Source of the DNA: Heterotrichella gracilis
Lineage: Eukaryota; Sar; Xanthophyceae; Tribonematales; Xanthonemataceae
Direction of reading: 5' to 3'
DNA length: 64,000 bases
NCBI GenBank assembly: GCA_032358255.1
Contig: JAULBX010025829.1
Location: forward strand, 124,001 to 188,000
Every line of letters starts with the position of its first letter. Position 1 is the first letter of the stretch. Below are positions 44,574 to 53,875 of the stretch, piece after piece. Under the pieces are notes generated by a model that saw only the letters and a list, made by a program, of their open reading frames with translations, was not told the origin of the DNA and ran no database searches. The position numbers and the translations under genes are program-made.

Positions 44574-45920
44574 ATGTATAAATACGCTCGTTTAAAATTC
44601 ATAATCATTTTTTTGATGAGCTTATTGCTTTCAGAAACAATTTATGCTCAACGCCAGGTGGCTTCAGAGATCGCATTAAACACCAAGACTGCAATTACCC
44701 CAACACCTTCCTGCATCAACGAATCATTTGTTTATAAAAAAAAATATAGTCAACAATCTTTTTATATTCCAAAACAAAGCGATCCTGTTATTACATTAAA
44801 GATCACGCTTCACATCTTTAAGCCTATTGCCGATTCCGGAAGATGGCAAATGGACAACAATAAAATAAATGGTACAGACGCGTTGCGTTCAATGTTAGAT
44901 TCAATAACAAATGGTCATCAGGAAAGATATTCGGCAAAAAGAAGAGCTACTTATGCCAAAGATTTTAATTCTCCTCATATTCGCGATTCAAAGATCAGAT
45001 TTGAAATAACCAATGTATATTTTTATCCTGAACCAAATTTGTACACCATGTATAACGATCAGGCACTGTTTGAATATATTGAAAAAGTAGATCCAAAACG
45101 TATTGAAGAAGGTATGCCGCTGGTGTTTAACGGTAGTAATGGACCTGGGCATTTATCCAGTTACAAAGGCAATGCCGCAATTGTAACAACCATTGGTAAT
45201 GGCGACCCGATCTTTGCCCGCTCACATTTATTACACGAGATAGGACACGCATTTGGATTAGGCCATACTTATATCAATACTTCTGGTGGCGGATCGGACT
45301 GGCAAAATTTTGGTGGCGCCTGTGGTTCTGACGATTACCTAAGCGATGTTTTTCCAAATAATAACCCTTCTTGTCAGAATGAAGGCCAGGCAACTAGCAA
45401 ACCTACAAATGTGCCTTGCTTATCTTGTTTTGAATCTTCGCCGGACACAAGTAATAATGTAATGGGTGGCCAACGTTATAATTTATGGATGTCGCCTTTA
45501 CAGATAGGAAGAAGGTTAAGGAACATGCACCTTAATTCAAATGCGGGTCGCAACTTAAGACAATTTGCAAAAGATATGGAAAGCGATCATAAAAATGTGT
45601 GGACCATCTCAAAAAGTGAAGACTGGGATTTTGATATTCAATTGTATAAAGATATTGTTGTAAAAACTGGCGCTATACTTACTATTAAGTGTAAAGTGGC
45701 CATGGCCATTGATGGTATAATTAAATTAGAGCCGGGGGCAAAATTAATTGTTGATGGCGGTGAAATTACAAGCTGGTGCAAAAGCGGCACCTGGCAAGGA
45801 GTTCGGACCCCCGCGATTAAAAAGAAAAAGCCCGGTGATAAATCTGTTACACCTGTTTACATAAAATTACTTAAAGGCGGCACGATAAGTAAAGCTAAAA
45901 TGCAAATGCCAATTAATTAA
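44574..45920 (+). CDS. Secreted metzincin-type zinc metallopeptidase (M43-like)
   Basis: 448 residues, signal peptide ending IYAQ (~26). The zinc site HEIGHAFGLGHTY (HEXXHxxGxxH) near 225 and a Met-turn NVMGGQRYNLWMSPLQIGR near 300 define a metzincin of the M43/pappalysin-like type. Cysteines between them (GGACGSDD, NPSCQNE, PCLSCFES) suggest disulfides. A C-terminal beta domain (~345-448) follows, with IVVKTGAILTIKCKVAMA and LEPGAKLIVDGGEI, typical of right-handed beta-helix or filament-like tails. There is no T9SS sorting motif at the end. Confidence 0.85.
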   Translation: MYKYARLKFIIIFLMSLLLSETIYAQRQVASEIALNTKTAITPTPSCINESFVYKKKYSQQSFYIPKQSDPVITLKITLHIFKPIADSGRWQMDNNKINGTDALRSMLDSITNGHQERYSAKRRATYAKDFNSPHIRDSKIRFEITNVYFYPEPNLYTMYNDQALFEYIEKVDPKRIEEGMPLVFNGSNGPGHLSSYKGNAAIVTTIGNGDPIFARSHLLHEIGHAFGLGHTYINTSGGGSDWQNFGGACGSDDYLSDVFPNNNPSCQNEGQATSKPTNVPCLSCFESSPDTSNNVMGGQRYNLWMSPLQIGRRLRNMHLNSNAGRNLRQFAKDMESDHKNVWTISKSEDWDFDIQLYKDIVVKTGAILTIKCKVAMAIDGIIKLEPGAKLIVDGGEITSWCKSGTWQGVRTPAIKKKKPGDKSVTPVYIKLLKGGTISKAKMQMPIN

Positions 45921-45926
45921 TTTGTT

Positions 45927-46403
45927 ATGAAAAAAGAACATCACTACAAAACAACTGTTACCTGGACAGGTAATTTAGGACAAGGCACAGTTGATGCCAG
46001 ATATTATAGTCGTGATCATACGGTCTCTATAAAAAACAAGGTCGATATTTTAGGGTCTTCGGACACGCCTTTCCGTGGAGATGGCACAAAACATAATCCC
46101 GAAGATTTTTTGCTTTCAGCTTTATCGCAATGCCATATGCTTTGGTATTTGCACATTTGCGCAGATAACGGCATTACCGTGGTTGAGTACGTAGATAATG
46201 CTGAAGGAATAATGGAAGAAAATGAAGGTGGCGGCGGACAATTTAAGGAAGTAACATTATTTCCTAAAGTAACAATTACAAATGCAGATCATATTGAAAA
46301 GGCTAGCGCTTTACATGCTGTAGCAAATAAAAAATGTTTTATCGCTAACTCCTGTAACTTCACCGTTAAACACCAGGCAAATTACATTGTAAAAGCTGTA
46401 TAG
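45927..46403 (+). CDS. OsmC/Ohr family protein
   Basis: A 158-residue OsmC-fold protein. The family redox pair is expected at two cysteines: QCHMLWYLHICADNG (first, ~70) and KCFIANSC (last ~20%). The arrangement is that of the OsmC/YhfA group, which reduce organic hydroperoxides with a thiol cofactor. Adjacent cysteines (residues ~70, 78, 137, 143) leave it open which pair is catalytic. It starts 6 bases after the metzincin gene and ends 5 bases from the convergent S46 peptidase. Confidence 0.9.
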   Translation: MKKEHHYKTTVTWTGNLGQGTVDARYYSRDHTVSIKNKVDILGSSDTPFRGDGTKHNPEDFLLSALSQCHMLWYLHICADNGITVVEYVDNAEGIMEENEGGGGQFKEVTLFPKVTITNADHIEKASALHAVANKKCFIANSCNFTVKHQANYIVKAV

Positions 46404-46408
46404 TAAAT

Positions 46409-48559
46409 TTATTTTATGAGTTTCATCTCGTTCAATAAATAACCAGCGCCGGCATATTTATCTACCATCCACAACGTAAATCTTACATCCAAAACGATGT
46501 TGCGACAAAAATCGCCATTGTACATTACATCACTCATAGTGCCTTCCCAATTCCTGTCAAAGTTAGTTCCAATCAATTCGCCATTGGCATTAATTACCGG
46601 GCTACCGCTGTTACCACCGGTTGTGTGATTACTTCCCGTAAAAGCAATTCTTAATTTTCCATTTTTATCAGCATACTGGCCATAATCTTTTTTTTCATAT
46701 AATTCCAATAAGCGCGGTTTTACATAAAAATCCTCAAGTCCGGTTTTATTTTTATCTACCATACCGTCAATAGTTGTGTAATGCAAATAAGCAACCCCAT
46801 CTCTTGGTTGATAGTCTGCAACTTTACCAAAAGAAACGCGTAGTGTACTATTAGCATCGGGATAGAATTTTTTGGTCTTTACATTCTCAATCAAACCTTT
46901 CATATACACTTTTTGCAATTCGTTTATCTGGCGATCATAGTAACCAATTTGTGGAATAACAGTTTTCTGGTAATGCACCAATATGCTCGAAGCCAATAGA
47001 TACATTGGGTCCCTCTCATACAACGATGCACTCTTTTCAAAATCACTAAACATGACTTTAGCCTTTTCATTGTCTACAAAACTTGAGTTGTTGTATAAGA
47101 AATCTGTTAAAGCATTTACGTCTCCCTTATGAACAGTTAACAGTGAATCCAAAAAGCGCGGCATAAATTCGCGATCTGTATTTGCAACATAGCTCTCTAA
47201 CATCGCTTTGCAAATTTTGCGATCGGTTTCTTTATTAAAATTTTTAAATGGGATCGCCGGTTTAGCTTCCTTATATACAGCTTCAAATTTATTTTCCTTG
47301 CCTTGTTGTTTTCGTTTTAATTCGTTGAAAACATTTATAAATCCTGACGAGAATCTGAAGGCCTCAACGCCCCACAAACACTCGGTAAAGTAATCGTATT
47401 GCTTGCTTAAAGGCGCGTACTCAGCGTAAGTTCTTTTAAATTCCGAAAACAAATTTTTGTATTGCTCTGCTTTTTTCGGATCAGAAGAAACCAAAGTAAA
47501 GAATTCTGCTTCTTGTTTTTTCTTTTTATTGATCGCATCAGATTTTTCAAGACCGATCTTTTCGCCGCTCCACTTTTTATAATAATTTGCAACACCAGCA
47601 TATTTTGCTGTATACATTAAACGAATGGTATCGTTCTTTTTCATATCGGCATCTAAAATATTCAAACGCTTTTCGCGCAAGCCTACACGGATAGGGTCTT
47701 GTTGATTTATTAAAAGATCAACCGCATAAGACGTTAAATACTCCTGTGTTCTTCCGGGAAACCCATATACCATTGTAAAATCTCCTTTTTCAACCCCTTT
47801 TAAAGAAATTGGGAAAGAATGAATTGGTTTATAAGCAACGTTTGCCGTATTATAATCGGCCGGTTTGTTTTCGGAATTGCTATAGATCCTAAACATACTA
47901 AAATCGGCATTGTGACGCGGCCAAACCCAGTTGTCGGTCTCTCCGCCAAATTTACCAATACTCTCCGGCGGCGTTCCAACCAAACGTATATCCTTAAACG
48001 TTTCTATTACAAATAAATAATACTCGTTACCATAATAAAAGGGACGAATAAAAGCGTCAAACTGTGTGTCTTTCTTTGCTAAAGTTTCTAGTTTTTTAAT
48101 ATTTGATTGTATAGTTGAATCTTTTTGGATCTCAGAAAAAGTTGGTTTTATGTTTTCAAAAACTTTTCCTGTTACATCGTCAATTCGTTTAATAAAAGTT
48201 ACTGTTAAACCGGGACAAGGTAATTCTTCTTCAGCTTTCATGGCCCAGTAACCATTCTTCAAATAATCATTCTGCACAGTACTTAAACCGGCAATAGAAG
48301 AAAAACCGCAATGGTGGTTCGTTAATATCAATCCTTTTGTAGAAATGACCTCAGCGGTACAACCACCACCGAAGATTGCTACAGCATCTTTCATACTTGC
48401 TTTGTTAATACTGTATATTTGCTCTGCCGTTAATTTTAAACCATTTTTTTTCATGTCGCTAATATTTAGCGCTTGAATTAACTGTGGCATCCACATCCCT
48501 TCATCTGCTTTTGCAAAAAAAGAAACCAGCGTAAAAAGTACTACTATTTTATTTTTCAT
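46409..48559 (-). CDS. S46 family dipeptidyl peptidase, DPP11 type (Asp/Glu-specific)
   Basis: 716 residues from the ATG at 48559; an ATG 24 bases upstream adds a tail before the signal peptide, so the shorter start is preferred. Signal peptide ends FFAKA. The chymotrypsin-like site is present: TNHHC (His) ~72, the DNWVWPRH region (Asp), and G-N-S651-G-S-P. The specificity position 18 residues after the serine is R669 (T-N-F-D-R-N-W-E). In Porphyromonas gingivalis DPP11 the pair is S655/R673 with Arg selecting acidic P1 residues, while DPP7 has Gly. It should release dipeptides in the periplasm for peptide-based growth. Confidence 0.93.
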   Translation of the reverse strand: MKNKIVVLFTLVSFFAKADEGMWMPQLIQALNISDMKKNGLKLTAEQIYSINKASMKDAVAIFGGGCTAEVISTKGLILTNHHCGFSSIAGLSTVQNDYLKNGYWAMKAEEELPCPGLTVTFIKRIDDVTGKVFENIKPTFSEIQKDSTIQSNIKKLETLAKKDTQFDAFIRPFYYGNEYYLFVIETFKDIRLVGTPPESIGKFGGETDNWVWPRHNADFSMFRIYSNSENKPADYNTANVAYKPIHSFPISLKGVEKGDFTMVYGFPGRTQEYLTSYAVDLLINQQDPIRVGLREKRLNILDADMKKNDTIRLMYTAKYAGVANYYKKWSGEKIGLEKSDAINKKKKQEAEFFTLVSSDPKKAEQYKNLFSEFKRTYAEYAPLSKQYDYFTECLWGVEAFRFSSGFINVFNELKRKQQGKENKFEAVYKEAKPAIPFKNFNKETDRKICKAMLESYVANTDREFMPRFLDSLLTVHKGDVNALTDFLYNNSSFVDNEKAKVMFSDFEKSASLYERDPMYLLASSILVHYQKTVIPQIGYYDRQINELQKVYMKGLIENVKTKKFYPDANSTLRVSFGKVADYQPRDGVAYLHYTTIDGMVDKNKTGLEDFYVKPRLLELYEKKDYGQYADKNGKLRIAFTGSNHTTGGNSGSPVINANGELIGTNFDRNWEGTMSDVMYNGDFCRNIVLDVRFTLWMVDKYAGAGYLLNEMKLIK

Positions 48560-48593
48560 TTTCTTTTGTTTAAAATCTATCATTCAACATTTA

Positions 48594-49937
48594 TCATTTT
48601 ATAAACCCTGCCATCTTCATAGCATCTACTCTAATCGCACTATCCAATGGTATTTGAAGCTCGCTGCTTTTTTGAGTTGATTTCTTTAACAGCGCTGGTG
48701 TTTCTCTAATTTGTTTTGCATATACCTGTATCTGTTTGTTTCTTTCCGCACGTGTGTAATATGTTTTTGGCGAAGTGTATAACTCATAAGCATCATCAAT
48801 AAATGTATTTCCAAAAATTGGCAAGTTTCCATCCGAATATAAAAGCATGATGACCTGATTGCTTTCAATTTCTTTTTTAAGATCTAATTCCCAAACTTCT
48901 ACTTTTTCTCCCGGTCGTGGCGAAGGCACTACCTTGTTTGCATAGTACCAGAATTGTCCTCCGGCAAAACAAGCCTGCCCCACTCCCATGTATACAGGGC
49001 CGTACCAATAACTATCGGATATGGTAAGCACACGGGTTGTATTTTTTAAACTGTCATTTTCAAATTGAATAAGAGGATAAGCCAATTGCATATTTTGCTC
49101 CGGATTAGAGTACAAGTTCATACTTTTTAAAACATCTGCATCACGGCTCCTTGCTGTATCCACCACTTCTATCTTTGGCCAAAAAACAGATGGCATATCG
49201 CAATGATGCAGTTTTTCTATAGACTTAATAATTGTATCTACCGCCAAACACTCACCATAGTAACTCCAGTGATGACCAAACTTAGGAAACAAAGCGTGAG
49301 GCGATGTTGGTTTTAGTTTTTCGAAATAAGAATAAAGATCCAAATAATTTAAACCAAGGTCTTTACTATTGGAAGCAAATAAATTATGATTGGTGTTTTT
49401 TACAGGATGGACATATTTATCTTCAATAAATTCTTTACACGAAGCACCTTTACCCGGAGCATAAACCAATAAAAGATCGATGCCTTTTTTCTTTAATGTA
49501 TCCTGTATCACCTTTGCTTTTTGTAAAAGTGTTTTTACTTTTAACTCCGGCATCAGGTCATCGCCAAAAGCAGAAAAAATATAACTCTCGCTAAACACAT
49601 AATCGTTCTTACCAATAACAAAACCATTTACACGGATCTGGTTAAACGCCGTGTAATAGAATTGGTTGTTAAGGCGCACCATGGTCTCTTTATAAGCCCA
49701 ATGATCATTGTTGTAATCTTCTGTTGCTGCCTGGTACGAACCATCCAACCACCCGGCAGTTGAGAATTTTGGTTTCTCGTCACTAATAACCAAGCCAATT
49801 AAATTTGGCTTGTTGTATGTAATATCATCAGCGCCATCGCGTCCCTGGTATTTTATGATCGAATAGATCATAGGCCAGGCAATAGCTAAAAGAATAACTA
49901 CATGATGGAATGAATATGTTTTTTGTTTAACCGCCAT
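48594..49937 (-). CDS. AlgJ/AlgX-like SGNH acetylation protein (O-acetylation partner)
   Basis: 447 residues with an N-terminal membrane helix (~11-28) and a large periplasmic SGNH hydrolase-like domain. GLKI-type motifs include NDYVFSESY, LLLVYAPGKGASCKE and, after a central block, HHWSYYGECLAVDTIIK (equivalent to the catalytic D-x-H-W of AlgX/AlgJ) with LTISDSYWYGPVYMGVG near 310. It starts exactly in the stop of the MBOAT gene (TAATG). By analogy with alginate, MBOAT moves the acetyl group across the membrane and this protein transfers it to a sugar; the polysaccharide is unknown. Confidence 0.85.
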   Translation of the reverse strand: MAVKQKTYSFHHVVILLAIAWPMIYSIIKYQGRDGADDITYNKPNLIGLVISDEKPKFSTAGWLDGSYQAATEDYNNDHWAYKETMVRLNNQFYYTAFNQIRVNGFVIGKNDYVFSESYIFSAFGDDLMPELKVKTLLQKAKVIQDTLKKKGIDLLLVYAPGKGASCKEFIEDKYVHPVKNTNHNLFASNSKDLGLNYLDLYSYFEKLKPTSPHALFPKFGHHWSYYGECLAVDTIIKSIEKLHHCDMPSVFWPKIEVVDTARSRDADVLKSMNLYSNPEQNMQLAYPLIQFENDSLKNTTRVLTISDSYWYGPVYMGVGQACFAGGQFWYYANKVVPSPRPGEKVEVWELDLKKEIESNQVIMLLYSDGNLPIFGNTFIDDAYELYTSPKTYYTRAERNKQIQVYAKQIRETPALLKKSTQKSSELQIPLDSAIRVDAMKMAGFIK

Positions 49938-51349
49938 TAAAATCTGAAATAAATAAAAGGGTTAAAATCAAGTGCTGTTACATAACTTAACGAAATATAA
50001 AATAATGCAATACCCGTTACAACTGCTAACCATTTTCCGGAATCTGAAAAATTCTCGCCATACACTTTTTCCTGGAGCTGTTTTGTTTTTTTAGTGATTG
50101 CAAAGAACGAGAACAACAGAGCTACAACTGCCATACAGATAAAATCGTTATTCATTGCAAATTTACCATCGAAGAAATTAAACGAGAACATCTGTTTAAT
50201 AACGCTTAAGCCATAGTGCAGATCTTCATTCCGGAACAATACCCAGCCCGTAATAACAATTATAAAGGTAATAGGTACTGCAATAAATTTCCCAAGCTTC
50301 TCAAAAACCTTTCCTAAGAACAAACGCTCAAGCACCAGGAACAATCCATGATACGCACCCCACAAAACAAAATTCCAACTGGCACCGTGCCATAAACCTG
50401 AAAGTAAAAACACAATTATTAAGTTGCGGTACAATTTAGAGTTGCCGCCTTTGTTACCACCCAAAGGAATGTATAGATAGTTTTTCATCCAAGTGCCTAA
50501 GGTAATATGCCAGCGACGCCAGAACTCAGTAATACTTGCAGAAGTGTAAGGGTTATTAAAATTTTCAGGAAATCTAAAGCCCATCATTTTTCCTAACCCA
50601 ATGGCCATGTCACTGTAACCGCTAAAATCAAAATAGATCTGGAACGTGTATGCCAATGCGCCTACCCATACCGCGGCTGTGTCTAATTGCTCGGGCGCTA
50701 ATTTAAAAACGGCGTCAGCCTGCATACCAAGCGTATTAGCAATAATTGTTTTTTTTGCCAGACCTAAACAAAAAATTAAAAAGCCACTGAGTTTTACGTT
50801 GGGTGTATAATTTTTTTCGCGGTTGGTAATTTGATCAGCAATATCGTGGTAACGCACAATAGGGCCGGCAATTAATTTTGGGAATAATAAAATATAGGTC
50901 TGGTAATGCCAGAAATTCTTTAACGGTTTATGAATGCCCCTGTAGACATCAATTACATAAGTTAAGCTTTCGAACGTGTAAAACGAGATGCCAATTGGTA
51001 ACACTACTTTTATCCAGGAGATCTCTGTTCCTAAAAGCGCGTTCACATTCTCAATAAAAAAATTACAGTATTTAAAATAAAACAGCAGGCCAAGATTTAA
51101 GCACAGAGAAATAATTAAGAATTTTGTTTTTGCCTTTTGCGTTTTTTGGTTGTGCATGGCATTCACCAAAAAATAATCTAAAAAGGTGGTACCAAGAATA
51201 ATGAAAATAAATTTTGGTCCGCCCCAGCTATAAAAATAAATACTGGCAATTAAAATTACCGCGTTTTTGAATTTATGCGGCGCCAAATGGTATAGCAATA
51301 AAAATATTGGAAGGAAATAAACTAAATACGTTATGCTGCTAAAAACCAT
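49937..51349 (-). CDS. MBOAT family O-acyltransferase (AlgI/DltB-like)
   Basis: 470 residues with ~11 membrane helices. Family motifs are FWRRWHITLGTWMKNYLYIPLGG and LLSGLWHGASWNFVLWG, the latter carrying the invariant catalytic His. N-terminal FSSITYLVYFLPIFLLLY is as in AlgI. It should transfer an acetyl group across the cytoplasmic membrane for glycan modification by the AlgJ-like partner encoded directly downstream. Promoter elements at 51365-51394 suggest it heads a two-gene operon. Confidence 0.92.
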   Translation of the reverse strand: MVFSSITYLVYFLPIFLLLYHLAPHKFKNAVILIASIYFYSWGGPKFIFIILGTTFLDYFLVNAMHNQKTQKAKTKFLIISLCLNLGLLFYFKYCNFFIENVNALLGTEISWIKVVLPIGISFYTFESLTYVIDVYRGIHKPLKNFWHYQTYILLFPKLIAGPIVRYHDIADQITNREKNYTPNVKLSGFLIFCLGLAKKTIIANTLGMQADAVFKLAPEQLDTAAVWVGALAYTFQIYFDFSGYSDMAIGLGKMMGFRFPENFNNPYTSASITEFWRRWHITLGTWMKNYLYIPLGGNKGGNSKLYRNLIIVFLLSGLWHGASWNFVLWGAYHGLFLVLERLFLGKVFEKLGKFIAVPITFIIVITGWVLFRNEDLHYGLSVIKQMFSFNFFDGKFAMNNDFICMAVVALLFSFFAITKKTKQLQEKVYGENFSDSGKWLAVVTGIALFYISLSYVTALDFNPFIYFRF

Positions 51350-51364
51350 GTTAATTAAGGCTTA

Positions 51365-51394
51365 CAAAAATAGGATTTTTTGCGGATGCTACAA
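51365..51394 (-). promoter_or_regulatory. Promoter of the MBOAT operon
   Basis: On the minus strand TTG (51392-51394), a 19-base spacer and TATTTTTG (51365-51372) fit the -33/-7 pattern; the start codon is 15 bases further. Confidence 0.6.
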
Positions 51395-51428
51395 GGGCGA
51401 TTTTGCACCCTTTTAGGGGGATTTTACC

Positions 51429-52370
51429 TTAATTTTTTATAAGTTTTGCATTGGAAGTGCCTTTATCGGTTTCGGCCTTCAAATGGTAAATACCGATTGA
51501 AAGTTGCGATATATCAAGCTGAAAATTACCCTCTTCACCAAAAGACTTTTCATAAACCAAAGCACCAGCAGTAGAGTATATTTTTAAATTGACGGGCTCT
51601 TTTAATTCAAGATTAAAAATACCGTTTGTTGGATTAGGGTAAACGCTTAAAATAGAATTTGAAAGGTAGCTTTCATTTATACCTACACCTGTAGGAAGAT
51701 AATCGCAAATAGCTGAACTTGGGTTGTAAAGCGGAAAATTATTATCACTATAACAAACAAACGTTCCGTAATATGGACCATCTATAATACAATGTGTATA
51801 ATGAAACAAGAAATTATCTACCCCCGAAATTTTTTCTATTACTGTGAAAGTGAATGTTGGTGACGGAGAATAATACGAACTTGATAATTTCAATTTTCGA
51901 AGCCAAACATTATTTATAGTTACATGCGCAGTGTCTACGACCATAATAGTAGGTCTAACATAGTTTGTATTTGGCCATGAACAACTGGTATTGGGATACT
52001 TTATACCAAGCCATTTGTCACCAATATTAGCATTAAAATTAGCAATGGTGTCAAAAATTGAATCAACTGAGTTATAAATATAAATAACCTTATTACTCTC
52101 ATAAGTTTGAACATTTACATAACTACTTAAAGTAGTTGTTGGAGAGTTAGGAGTCATTGTTTTGCCATAAAAATTTCCTACCATATTTTGGCAGGTAATA
52201 TTATTTAGTGTAACCGTATTTGTAACAGAAAGCTTTATGTGCCCATCATAGTAAGGAAACATATTTGCATAAACCCTATAATGCCATGTTGCACCCGGAG
52301 CACACCACATTTGCGCTTTTAATTGCAAACCAAAAAATAAAAGAAAAATGAGGGGTAATAATTTTTTCAT
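51429..52370 (-). CDS. Secreted T9SS type A sorting-domain protein
   Basis: 313 residues from the ATG at 52370 (an earlier in-frame ATG at 52391 precedes the signal peptide). Signal peptide ends LQLKAQ. The central ~210 residues are beta-rich with three or four cysteines and no family I recognise. The last ~75 residues are a Por secretion (T9SS type A) domain: LSVYPNPTNGIFNLEL, LKIYSTAGALVYEKSF and the final TDKGTSNAKLIKN. The protein is therefore exported through the type IX system. Confidence 0.88.
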   Translation of the reverse strand: MKKLLPLIFLLFFGLQLKAQMWCAPGATWHYRVYANMFPYYDGHIKLSVTNTVTLNNITCQNMVGNFYGKTMTPNSPTTTLSSYVNVQTYESNKVIYIYNSVDSIFDTIANFNANIGDKWLGIKYPNTSCSWPNTNYVRPTIMVVDTAHVTINNVWLRKLKLSSSYYSPSPTFTFTVIEKISGVDNFLFHYTHCIIDGPYYGTFVCYSDNNFPLYNPSSAICDYLPTGVGINESYLSNSILSVYPNPTNGIFNLELKEPVNLKIYSTAGALVYEKSFGEEGNFQLDISQLSIGIYHLKAETDKGTSNAKLIKN

Positions 52371-52441
52371 TTGTAAACTATTATAATACAATTTACGAAG
52401 AAAAAACGAGAAACAAGAAACCAGTAACTAGAAACAAGAAA

Positions 52442-52792
52442 CTATAGATGTAAAGAAGCCTTTTTAGCTAACAATTGTTCTTCTGTTTCTACATTATCTT
52501 CATCAGGAACACAGCAATCTACCGGGCAAACCGCCGCGCATTGCGGCTCGTCGTGAAAACCTTTACACTCGGTACATTTATCGCTTACAATAAAATAAAC
52601 ATCCATGTTTTTTGGCACCTGAGGCGAGTCAGCATCTACCTCTTCCCCACTGTTCTTTCCTGTATATGCACCTTTAACGCCTGTACCATCTGCAAAACGC
52701 CATTCAGCGCCGCCTTCGTATATTGCGTTGTTTGGACATTCAGGTTCACAGGCACCACAATTAATACATTCGTCTGTTATTTTAATTGCCAT
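52442..52792 (-). CDS. 2[4Fe-4S] ferredoxin
   Basis: 116 residues. The first cluster motif is ITDECINCGACEPECPN (C-x2-C-x2-C-x3-C-P), the second SDKCTECKGFHDEPQCAAVCP with an insertion between the second and third cysteines (C-x2-C-x8-C-x3-C). The central loop of ~45 residues resembles the longer bacterial ferredoxins of the Alv-type. An electron carrier for cytosolic reductases is the plain inference. The gene is divergent from an acyl-CoA reductase with a 54-base gap. Confidence 0.92.
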   Translation of the reverse strand: MAIKITDECINCGACEPECPNNAIYEGGAEWRFADGTGVKGAYTGKNSGEEVDADSPQVPKNMDVYFIVSDKCTECKGFHDEPQCAAVCPVDCCVPDEDNVETEEQLLAKKASLHL

Positions 52793-52801
52793 TTTTTTAC
52801 T

Positions 52802-52809
52802 TAGTTTTG
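52802..52809 (+). promoter_or_regulatory. -7 element for the acyl-CoA reductase gene
   Basis: TAGTTTTG matches TAnnTTTG exactly, 37 bases before the ATG at 52847; a TTG 13 bases upstream is rather close for -33. Confidence 0.4.
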
Positions 52810-52827
52810 TTGCTTTAAAATCGGGTA

Positions 52828-52862
52828 CAAATATACAACCAAAAAAATGACTTTAAAACAAA
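52828..52862 (-). promoter_or_regulatory. Ferredoxin promoter, overlapping the divergent gene start
   Basis: On the minus strand TTTG (52859-52862), a 23-base spacer and TATATTTG (52828-52835). The -33 element lies inside the first codons of the divergent reductase gene, so the two promoters overlap and could compete. Confidence 0.6.
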
Positions 52863-53869
52863 GAATAGAGGGTTTTGTGCAGGTAGGATTGTTTATAAAC
52901 AGGCATTTTAACGAGCAACGATCTTCTGAAACCCAATTGCACCAAGGTCTTGACAAACTTATTGAAATGGCCCATATCTACAACAACTGGTTCATTCCTG
53001 AGTTTGTTAAAGAATCTTTAATTAACGTTAGTAGCCTTTTAAAAGAAGAAGATCTGGTAAAATTCTCGGCTCCCATTAAGGAAAAAGAGCCTAAGACCAT
53101 TGCTGTTATTTGCGCGGGCAACGTGCCCATGGTTTGTTTTCACGATATTTTATGTGTGCTTTTAAGCGGCAATATTGCTCTTATAAAGCTCTCGAGCGAC
53201 GATAATCTGTTAATGCCATTTTTTTTAAAATTACTTACGCATTACGAACCGGAATTTGAACCCCAAATTTTATTTGCAGAAGGCAAATTAGGTGCTTTTG
53301 ATGCCGTAATAGCCACTGGTAGTAATAACACAGCCGGGCATTTTAAATATTATTTTGATAAATACCCGCATATTATCCGTAAAAACCGCAGCTCTATTGC
53401 TGTTTTAACGGGTAAAGAAAGCACACAGGAGCTTAAAAATTTAGGCAAGGATATTTTCCTTTATTTTGGCCTTGGCTGCCGCAATGTGAGCAAATTACTG
53501 GTACCACAAGGATATTCGTTCGATACTTTTTTTGAAGCAATTGTAGATTTTGGCTTTGTAGTAAACAACAAAAAATACGGAAACAATTATGATTACCACC
53601 GCGCCATTTATTTATTAGAATCTATGACCTTTTTGGACAATAATTTTTTAATGATCAAAGAAAATGCAGATCTGCACTCGCCTGTAGGGGTTTTATATTA
53701 CCAATATTACGAGACCGAAAAAGAACTAAACAGCTATTTAGATTCCATAAAAGACGATCTGCAGTGCATTGTAGGCGCAAAAAACATCCCATTTGGTTAT
53801 TCACAACAGCCTGTTATTACTGATTTTGCCGATAATGTAAATACATTGGAATTTTTAGTAAATTTATAG
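52847..53869 (+). CDS. LuxC-like acyl-CoA reductase
   Basis: 340 residues of the aldehyde-dehydrogenase-like LuxC/acyl-CoA reductase fold. IAVICAGNVPMVCFHDILCVLLSGN and IIRKNRSSIAVLTGKES precede FGLGCRNVSKLLVP, in which the Cys fits the catalytic position. It would reduce a fatty acyl-CoA or acyl-ACP to aldehyde with NADPH. It stands alone without the luxDE partners and with no alkane or wax genes nearby, so the physiological product is not clear. The CHU_C gene starts 6 bases after its stop. Confidence 0.85.
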   Translation: MTLKQRIEGFVQVGLFINRHFNEQRSSETQLHQGLDKLIEMAHIYNNWFIPEFVKESLINVSSLLKEEDLVKFSAPIKEKEPKTIAVICAGNVPMVCFHDILCVLLSGNIALIKLSSDDNLLMPFFLKLLTHYEPEFEPQILFAEGKLGAFDAVIATGSNNTAGHFKYYFDKYPHIIRKNRSSIAVLTGKESTQELKNLGKDIFLYFGLGCRNVSKLLVPQGYSFDTFFEAIVDFGFVVNNKKYGNNYDYHRAIYLLESMTFLDNNFLMIKENADLHSPVGVLYYQYYETEKELNSYLDSIKDDLQCIVGAKNIPFGYSQQPVITDFADNVNTLEFLVNL

Positions 53870-53875
53870 GTGTTT

